A program made the translations under genes and the position numbers. From the NCBI GenBank assembly GCA_036274635.1, contig DASUFI010000150.1, positions 1 through 12,016 of the forward strand: a DNA stretch of 12,016 nucleotides, in the 5' to 3' direction. The notes under the pieces are model-generated. The model had not been told where the DNA came from. It saw only the letters and a program-made list of their open reading frames with translations, and made no database searches. This document shows, in pieces, positions 7,301 to 12,016 of this stretch (its first letter is position 1; each line of letters opens with the position of its first letter). Origin of the DNA: DASUFI01 sp036274635 (GTDB taxonomy: Bacteria > Planctomycetota > B15-G4).

Positions 7301-8166
7301 GCGCGCTTGTCGCCCTCCCACTTGAAGAAGCCCTCGCCCGTCTTGCGCCCGAGCTTGCCGGCCTTGACCTTGTCGGTCAGCAGCTTGGGCGGCGCGAACA
7401 GCGGGTTGGCCGGCTCCAGCTTGTGCCAGCCGTCGAGGATGAAAAGGGTGGTGTCGAGGCCCACGTAGTCCAGCAGCGTGAAGGGGCCCATCGGATAGCC
7501 GCAGCCCAGCGTCATGCCGGCGTCGATGTCCGCGGGCGTCGCGTCGCCGCGCTCCACCATGCGGATGGCCTCCGCGAGGTACGGCACGAGCAGGCGGTTC
7601 ACGATGAAGCCCGGCGTGTCGCTGGCCGCCACCGGCACCTTGCCGCAGGCCTCGCCGAAGGCCTTGACCTCCGCGAAGACCTCGCCCGAGGTCTGCTTCG
7701 TGCGCACGACCTCGACCAGCTTCATGAGCTGCACCGGGTTGAAGAAGTGCAGGCCCACCATGCGCTCGGGGCGCCCGGAGGCCGTGCCCATCTCGCCGAT
7801 GGAGAAGGACGAGGTGTTGCTGGCGAAGATGGTGCTCGGCTTGCACAGCCGCCCCAGCTCCGCGAACAGCTTCTTCTTCACGTCCAGGTTCTCGACGATG
7901 GCCTCGACCACGAGGTCGCAATCCGCCAGGCCCTCGAGAGCCAGCGTGCCGCTGATGCGCCCGGAGGCGGCGTCGGCGTCCGCGCGGCTGAGCTTCTCCT
8001 TCTCGACCAGCTTGTCGAGGCTCTTGCGCACGCGGGCGAGGCCCTTGTCCAGGGCGGCCTGGTCGCTCTCGCGCGCCACGACGGCGCAGCCCGCCTGCGC
8101 GGCCACCTGCGCGATGCCGTGGCCCATGAGACCGCAGCCCACCACTCCGACCTTCTTCACGACCAT
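7297..8166 (-). CDS. hbd: 3-hydroxybutyryl-CoA / 3-hydroxyacyl-CoA dehydrogenase
   Basis: This 289-residue cytosolic enzyme oxidises (S)-3-hydroxyacyl-CoA to 3-ketoacyl-CoA with NAD, or reduces acetoacetyl-CoA in reverse. The N-terminal Rossmann fold has GCGLMG at 10-15. The active-site residues are all present and spaced as in human HAD: S119, H140 in GLHFFNP, E152 and N190 in PGFIVNR. The C-terminal dimerisation domain includes GYPMGPFTLLDYVGLD at 223-238. Length is typical of stand-alone Hbd/PaaH-type enzymes. The frame is open to 8280, but ATG 8166 is chosen. It gives MVVKKVGVVGCG, the usual family start, and has AGGAG 8 nt upstream. It is the first gene of the six-gene operon. Its TGA overlaps the ATG of the lipoprotein cyclophilin by 4 nt. 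The symbol is by family type; the in vivo chain length is unknown. Confidence 0.93.
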   Translation of the reverse strand: MVVKKVGVVGCGLMGHGIAQVAAQAGCAVVARESDQAALDKGLARVRKSLDKLVEKEKLSRADADAASGRISGTLALEGLADCDLVVEAIVENLDVKKKLFAELGRLCKPSTIFASNTSSFSIGEMGTASGRPERMVGLHFFNPVQLMKLVEVVRTKQTSGEVFAEVKAFGEACGKVPVAASDTPGFIVNRLLVPYLAEAIRMVERGDATPADIDAGMTLGCGYPMGPFTLLDYVGLDTTLFILDGWHKLEPANPLFAPPKLLTDKVKAGKLGRKTGEGFFKWEGDKRA

Positions 8167-8174
8167 GCGAACGG

Positions 8175-8179
8175 CTCCT
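8175..8179 (-). promoter_or_regulatory. Ribosome binding site of the dehydrogenase gene
   Basis: AGGAG on the minus strand, 8 nt before ATG 8166. It decides the start against the longer open frame reaching 8280. A CCCG-TGAC-CGGG hairpin (8199-8210 on the plus strand) lies a short way upstream in the presumed leader and could influence access to the site. Confidence 0.75.
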
Positions 8180-8273
8180 GGGGAACGACGGCCGGCGACC
8201 CGTGACCGGGCGCCTCGTGACTGCCGCCGGGCCGCGAGGCCTGGCGCGCCCGCCGCGTGCCGCGGCCGGCGGA

Positions 8274-8288
8274 GCCGCAAGTTGCGGC
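8274..8288. promoter_or_regulatory. Perfect 15-bp dyad, candidate operator
   Basis: GCCGCAAGTTGCGGC is a perfect inverted repeat: two 7-bp arms around one central base. It lies about 20 nt downstream of the predicted -10 box of the acyl-CoA operon, where a bound dimeric repressor would block transcription. A second small repeat (GTTGC-GGCCG-GCAAC, 8281-8295) overlaps it. The sequence does not match a fatty-acid regulator site I know. Chance palindromes occur in GC-rich DNA, so this is only a candidate. Confidence 0.35.
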
Positions 8289-8307
8289 CGGCAACCGAAA
8301 GGGGGGG

Positions 8308-8336
8308 ATTATCCGGACGCCGCGGCGAATGCGCAA
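8308..8336 (-). promoter_or_regulatory. Sigma70-like promoter of the acyl-CoA / cyclophilin operon
   Basis: On the minus strand, TTGCGC (8331-8336) and GATAAT (8308-8313) are separated by exactly 17 nt. The -10 box matches the consensus in 5 of 6 positions and the -35 box in 3 of 6. It is the only A/T-rich -10-like hexamer I see in this 207-nt GC-rich gap. Transcription would begin near 8301 in a run of C, leaving a leader of about 135 nt before the dehydrogenase ATG. Confidence 0.5.
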
Positions 8337-8373
8337 CGGCGCGGCGGGCCCGCGGCCGGCCCGAACAGGGGGG

Positions 8374-9009
8374 TCAGCGGTCCAGGTCGCCCACGTCCGG
8401 CTCGCGCTCCACGTCCGGTTCGGCGTCTTCCTCGGCTTCGGGCGACTCCGCTGACGGCTCCGGCGCGGCGGCCGCCCGCCGCCCCCGCGGCCGGTCCTCC
8501 TCGTCGTCCTCGCCCGTGCCCGGCAGCGTGCCCGCCGGCCCGAAGCGCATGCGCGCCACGCCCACCGGGTGCCAGGTCATGACCACGTGCGGCCCGGCGC
8601 CCGGCAGATCGAAGACCTCACCCGCCACCTCGCAGCCGTAGTGCTCGTAGAACGATTGCACGCCGGTGCGCGCCGTCATCCACAAGCCGCCGCCGCGCTG
8701 CTGCACCACCGCCTGCACCGCCTGCAGCAGCATGCGGCCGAAGCCCTGGCCGCGGCGATCGCCGTCCACGGCCATGCCGCGCAGGCGCCAGGTCTCGGGG
8801 CCCGCGCCGCCCGGCGACTTCGCGCCGCGCGCCTCGGGCAGCAGGGACGCGACGCCGATGAGCTGCTTGCCCGCGCGCAGCCCGAAGTGCAGCGCGCGCG
8901 GATCGTCGTCGGCCGGGTAGCTGTACGCCGAGACCGGCTGGCCGGGGCGCAGGATGCGCTCGCGCAGCCGGAGGCAGTCAGCGGCTTTGACCAGGATCAA
9001 TTCGGGCAT
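8374..9009 (-). CDS. GNAT-family N-acetyltransferase with an acidic tail
   Basis: This 211-residue protein transfers an acetyl group from acetyl-CoA to an unknown amine. The GNAT core is residues 1-150. Beta strands carry HFGLRAGKQLIGVASL, followed by WRLRGMAV at 74-81, the acetyl-CoA pyrophosphate loop RRGQGFGR at 85-92, and the usual final FYEHYGCEVAGEVF at 120-133. It resembles small uncharacterised acetyltransferases; the substrate cannot be read. Residues 166-211 form a disordered, acidic and Pro/Ala/Arg-containing tail beyond the normal fold. The frame is open upstream to 9834, antisense to the secreted protein gene. ATG 9009 is chosen because MPELILVKAAD starts the fold and nothing upstream resembles protein. 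No strong Shine-Dalgarno is visible. It is divergent from the FG-GAP gene and lies 207 nt upstream of the acyl-CoA operon, so it is probably its own unit, although readthrough into the operon is possible. Confidence 0.85.
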   Translation of the reverse strand: MPELILVKAADCLRLRERILRPGQPVSAYSYPADDDPRALHFGLRAGKQLIGVASLLPEARGAKSPGGAGPETWRLRGMAVDGDRRGQGFGRMLLQAVQAVVQQRGGGLWMTARTGVQSFYEHYGCEVAGEVFDLPGAGPHVVMTWHPVGVARMRFGPAGTLPGTGEDDEEDRPRGRRAAAAPEPSAESPEAEEDAEPDVEREPDVGDLDR

Positions 9010-9077
9010 GGCCGCGAGGATACCCGCCGGGATCGACCGCTCCAGAGCGACGCGCGGCGTGGCGAGCGTTGCCTTTT

Positions 9078-9107
9078 CTGTCACGGATCGGCAAGACCGG
9101 ATAGAAC
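9078..9107 (+). promoter_or_regulatory. Weak candidate promoter of the secreted FG-GAP gene
   Basis: CTGTCA (9078-9083) and TAGAAC (9102-9107) are 18 nt apart, each matching the sigma70 consensus at 4 of 6 positions, about 55 nt upstream of the start. They lie in the 153-nt divergent gap, in its least GC-rich stretch. No convincing counterpart for the divergent acetyltransferase gene was found. Confidence 0.25.
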
Positions 9108-9151
9108 GGCCACGGTTGATCGCGCCGCGCAGCCCTCGGGAAGACTCATGC

Positions 9152-9155
9152 GGAG
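9152..9155 (+). promoter_or_regulatory. Ribosome binding site deciding the FG-GAP protein start
   Basis: GGAG ends 7 nt before ATG 9163. The other in-frame ATG, at 9148, has only a loose GGGAAG upstream and would add five residues (MRRRD) to the signal peptide. The downstream start is therefore preferred. Confidence 0.55.
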
Positions 9156-9162
9156 ACGGGAC

Positions 9163-11694
9163 ATGAAGACCGCGCCAGGCTCTCACCTCGCTTCCGTGCT
9201 GGCCCTGGGCCTCCTGCTGCTGCGCGCCACGCCCGTGGCTGCGCAGGAGCCGCCGGTGTTTTCGGACATGGCCGTGCCCGTCGCTGCAGGCCTCGACTCG
9301 CGCGCGCTCACGTCGGGCGACATCGATGCTGACGGCCTCGCCGACATCGCGCTCGTGCGGATCACGACCGCGATGGTCTGGCGCGGCACGCCGGACGGCC
9401 TGTCGCCGACCTTCACGCTCCTCGGCACGGCCGTCACTCTGCGTACCGGCCGGCTGGCGGACCTCGACGATGACGGCCGCGCGGATCTCATCCTCCTCCC
9501 CGAGACGCAGCCCGAGGCGCTCGTCGCCTGGTCGCAGGGCGACGGCACGTTTACGGCCTTCGACAGCATCGCGCTGCCGACGCACGGCGGGGCGGTCGCC
9601 GTCGCCGACGTCACCGGCGATGGCCACGCCGATCTCCTCGTCAGCCACTTCGGCTACGAGCGCCTCGCGGTGGTGCCGGGCCTCGGCGATCGCCAGTTCG
9701 GCCCGGAGTTCGACACGCACGACGCGTCCAGCAGCTTCCGCCTCGACCTCGGCGACATCGACGCCGACGGCGTCCTGGACCTCCTCTCGAACAACATCGT
9801 CGACGGCCTCGTGCTCGACATCTCGATCAGCCACGGCCTCGGCTCGGGCCTGCTCGCGCCGCCGACGCAGCTCTACTTCGGCGTCCCCAACGGCCGCGCC
9901 GTGCTGATCGACGCCGATCTCGACGGCCTCGACGACGTCGCTCAGGCGGACGGGTCGGCCTCCTTGAAGCTGTTCGCCGGGCAGCCCGACGGCTCGGTCG
10001 CGTCGCCGGTGCCGTTGGCTGCGCCGCGGGGCGTCGTGCAGCTGGCCGTGGGCGACTTCACGGGTGACGCGTTGCCGGACCTTCTCGCCGCAAAGGGAGG
10101 AGGCATCGCGACGGTCACGGTGCTGAAGCAGGCCGGAGCGGGGCTCGTGTCCGACTCATCCACCGCGGCCTTCGCCTACGACGGCCTCGCCGATCTCGGT
10201 GCCGCGGACGTCGACGGTGACGGCGTGGCCGATGCCATCGGCCGGCAGGCGCTCACCGAGAGCGTCGAGGTGCTCATCGCGCAGCAGGCGGGCGGATTCC
10301 GCAACGGCTACATCGCCGACGCCACGCAGCGCGACGCGGTGGTGCTCGACCTCGACGGCGATGGCCGGCCGGACCTGTTGAGCGCCGTGGACGCCACGCC
10401 CTCGGGCCGGCTGCGCGCCGGTCAGTTGAATGGAGCCTTCGGCGTGCCGACGGCCCTCGACCTCGGCGTCTCGCCCAGCCGCCTCTTCGCGGGCGATGTC
10501 GAGCCGGACGGCGACGTGGACGTCCTCGTCGTCCAGGACCTGCTCACGCCCGGCGCGCGCTGGCTGCTCAACGACGGCAGCGGCAACCTGCGGCCCCAGC
10601 CCACGACCAGCGTGCCGGGCGTGCTGCGCGACGTCGCCGCCGACGACCTCGATGGCGATGGCCGGCTGGACCTCGCGCTGGCGACCAGCGATCCCTCGGC
10701 GGTGGTGCCCTTGCTCAGCACCGCCGGCGCAGGCTTCGCGGTGCAGCCGGCCGTGCCGCTGGACTTCGTGCCGTTCAAGCTGGCGACAGGCGACTTCGAC
10801 GGCGCCAGCTGGCACGATCTGGCCGTCGGCGCAAGCACGCATGTCACCCTGGTCCAGCTGCAGCCTCCTGCGCCCCCTGTCTTCACTTCCATCGACACGG
10901 GCAGCTCGCTGCGCGGCGTCGTCCTCGGGAACTTCGACGGCGACGGGCTGGGCGACATCCTCGCCGTCGTCCTCACCGGCAACCACACGCACCTGGTCTG
11001 GTATGAGGAAGACGGCAACGGCGTGCCAACGACCGTGGGCAACTTCGACCTCGGCCTCGGGACGGCCTACGAGCAGCCGCTGCTCGGCGACGCGGACGGG
11101 GACGGCGACGGCGAGCTGGTGCTGGCGGGCACCAACGGCGACTTCAACTCGGTGGCCATCGTCCTCGGCACGTCCGGTGGGCCGCCCACCATCGACGAGG
11201 AGCATCCGCTGCCGGAGGCCGTCCTGCGGCTGGCGCTGGCGGACGCGAACGGGGACGGCGCGCTCGACCTGCAGGCCGTGGGCGACGTGGGCTCGGCCGT
11301 GCTGTTCCTGCCGAGCGCCACGCCGCGCTGGGAGCGGCTGGGCCACTCGCTTGCCGGCGGCGCGGGCCTGTCGCGCCTCGAGGGCGTGGGGCCGCTGCTG
11401 GCCGGCGACCCGGTCGCGCTGCGCGTCGAAGGCGCGCTGCCGGACGCCGCGGGCGTGCTCGTCCTCGGCACCAGCGTGCTCTCGGCACCGTTCAAGGGCG
11501 GCGTGCTCGTGCCCGAAGCCGACCTGCTGCTGGCCGGGCTCCTCACCGATGCGGCGGGCGCCTTCAGCCTGGTCGGCCGCTTTCCGCCGGGCGTTCCGAG
11601 CGGCGCGCAACTCGCCGCCCAGATGTGGTTCCCGGACAGCGCCGCTCCACAACGCTGGTCGGCCAGCTGGGGCGTCGTGGGAACGGCTCCCTAG
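9163..11694 (+). CDS. Secreted FG-GAP/VCBS repeat protein with a Planctomycete-like C-terminal domain
   Basis: This is an 843-residue exported protein. Residues 1-27 are a signal peptide with a likely cut after VAA, before QEPP. Fourteen FG-GAP/VCBS calcium-loop motifs of the D-x-D-x-D-G-x-x-D type follow at a regular 46-53-residue spacing. They begin near 52, 100, 149, 197, 250, 297, 348, 395, 444, 494, 543, 589, 642 and 692; clear examples are GDIDADGLADI, LDLDGDGRPDLL and DDLDGDGRLDLA. The 543 copy (GDFDGASWHDLA) is degenerate. Fourteen blades fit two seven-bladed beta-propellers. Residues 722-843 form a separate beta-rich terminal domain with FKGGVLVPEADLLL at 777-790 and QRWSASWGVVGTAP at the end. 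From memory, this resembles a terminal domain on many Planctomycetota exported proteins, possibly for sorting or surface attachment. I see no cysteine and no enzyme motif. Function is likely binding or adhesion at the cell surface. The start is set by GGAG upstream and the signal peptide. Confidence 0.88.
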   Translation: MKTAPGSHLASVLALGLLLLRATPVAAQEPPVFSDMAVPVAAGLDSRALTSGDIDADGLADIALVRITTAMVWRGTPDGLSPTFTLLGTAVTLRTGRLADLDDDGRADLILLPETQPEALVAWSQGDGTFTAFDSIALPTHGGAVAVADVTGDGHADLLVSHFGYERLAVVPGLGDRQFGPEFDTHDASSSFRLDLGDIDADGVLDLLSNNIVDGLVLDISISHGLGSGLLAPPTQLYFGVPNGRAVLIDADLDGLDDVAQADGSASLKLFAGQPDGSVASPVPLAAPRGVVQLAVGDFTGDALPDLLAAKGGGIATVTVLKQAGAGLVSDSSTAAFAYDGLADLGAADVDGDGVADAIGRQALTESVEVLIAQQAGGFRNGYIADATQRDAVVLDLDGDGRPDLLSAVDATPSGRLRAGQLNGAFGVPTALDLGVSPSRLFAGDVEPDGDVDVLVVQDLLTPGARWLLNDGSGNLRPQPTTSVPGVLRDVAADDLDGDGRLDLALATSDPSAVVPLLSTAGAGFAVQPAVPLDFVPFKLATGDFDGASWHDLAVGASTHVTLVQLQPPAPPVFTSIDTGSSLRGVVLGNFDGDGLGDILAVVLTGNHTHLVWYEEDGNGVPTTVGNFDLGLGTAYEQPLLGDADGDGDGELVLAGTNGDFNSVAIVLGTSGGPPTIDEEHPLPEAVLRLALADANGDGALDLQAVGDVGSAVLFLPSATPRWERLGHSLAGGAGLSRLEGVGPLLAGDPVALRVEGALPDAAGVLVLGTSVLSAPFKGGVLVPEADLLLAGLLTDAAGAFSLVGRFPPGVPSGAQLAAQMWFPDSAAPQRWSASWGVVGTAP

Positions 11695-11739
11695 TTCCGC
11701 AAGCACGGCGACGCGCTGCGCGGACGTAGACTGCGCGCC

Positions 11740-12016
11740 GTGGCGCGGCGCATCGACGTCCTGCTTCCCGTGCGCCTCGCGCGCCGCACGTCGCCGGCGG
11801 CGGCGGGCGACGTGCTGGCGCAGCGCGGCGTGGACGTGCGCCTCCTCGCCGTCGTCGACACCGGACCGGACGGCGACGACGACGGCTCGCGCGCCTGGTT
11901 GCAGGACCTCGCGCGCCACGACCGCCGCGTGCTCGTGCTCGACGGCCCGGGCCGCGGCGTCGGCGCCGCGCTCGACCTCGCGCTCGCCGCCGTGGAGGCG
12001 CCGCTCGTCGCGCACA
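11740..12016 (+). CDS. Family-2 glycosyltransferase-like protein, N-terminal part
   Basis: Ninety-two codons are visible from a GTG, and the frame is open to the window end. The peptide begins with RIDVLLPVR, then VLAQRGVDVRLLAVVDTGPDGD, then LARHDRRVLVLDG, GRGVGAALDLALAAV and EAPLVAH. This matches the GT-A nucleotide-binding half of family-2 glycosyltransferases: a beta strand ending in LPVRN-like residues, 'V.DGS.D' here altered to VDTGPDGD, and a Gly/Ala-rich helix. The DxD that should follow (usually after 'A.MDADD') lies beyond the window. It would transfer a sugar from a nucleotide sugar. GTG 11740 is the only plausible start after the previous stop 45 nt upstream, in the same frame. 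No good ribosome site is seen. Alternatives: an unrelated Rossmann-like protein. Family call moderately sure. Confidence 0.65.
   Translation, partial: MARRIDVLLPVRLARRTSPAAAGDVLAQRGVDVRLLAVVDTGPDGDDDGSRAWLQDLARHDRRVLVLDGPGRGVGAALDLALAAVEAPLVAH

Noticed and set aside
7301..7921. N-terminal extension of the lipoprotein cyclophilin frame
   Set aside because: It lies within the dehydrogenase gene in another frame and is Arg/Gly-rich. The lipoprotein signal begins at ATG 7300 with an ATGA overlap.
9010..9834. N-terminal extension of the acetyltransferase frame
   Set aside because: It is antisense to the start of the secreted protein gene and has no recognisable fold; the GNAT fold begins at ATG 9009.
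10156..12015. A 619-codon minus-strand open frame opposite the FG-GAP gene
   Set aside because: The regular FG-GAP repeats on the plus strand are unmistakable. The antisense peptide is Arg/Val/Ala/His-rich and mirrors the repeats.

Overview
This is a very GC-rich bacterial window with tightly packed genes. The best guess for the source is a Planctomycetota-type bacterium. The basis is mainly the 843-residue secreted FG-GAP protein, whose C-terminal block (FKGGVLVP..., then ...QRWSASWGVV...) resembles, from memory, a domain that ends many exported proteins in that phylum. The long exported, lineage-specific proteins agree with this. No rRNA, tRNA, IS element, CRISPR array or phage gene is visible.

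Left part (65-8166, all on the minus strand, transcribed right to left): six genes lie head to tail with junctions of -4, 6, 6, 36 and 16 nt. In order of transcription they are: a 3-hydroxybutyryl-CoA dehydrogenase; a lipoprotein cyclophilin on an alanine-rich stalk; a cytosolic cyclophilin with a long charged tail; an enoyl-CoA hydratase; an ACAA2-like thiolase; and an aconitase-superfamily hydro-lyase with its swivel domain first. The dehydrogenase, hydratase and thiolase carry out three consecutive steps between enoyl-CoA and acetyl-CoA, in beta-oxidation or, run in reverse, C4 acyl-CoA synthesis. No acyl-CoA dehydrogenase is present here. The hydro-lyase could link this to the TCA cycle or to a related tricarboxylate. 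A sigma70-like promoter (TTGCGC-17-GATAAT) and a perfect 15-bp dyad lie in the 207-nt region upstream of the first gene. After a 218-nt gap, a separate minus-strand gene at 65-1180 encodes an exported protein of unknown function that seems to lose its C-terminal beta-sandwich domain.

Right part: a minus-strand GNAT acetyltransferase (8374-9009) is divergent from the plus-strand secreted FG-GAP/VCBS protein (9163-11694). That protein has 14 calcium-loop repeats at about 49-residue spacing, which suggests two seven-bladed propellers. A plus-strand family-2 glycosyltransferase-like gene starts at 11740 and runs off the window.

I find no convincing new defence, mobile or RNA system. The points most worth following are the pairing of two differently located cyclophilins with a C4 acyl-CoA operon, the swivel-first hydro-lyase without a HEAT domain, and the 14-repeat secreted protein with its shared-looking terminal domain.
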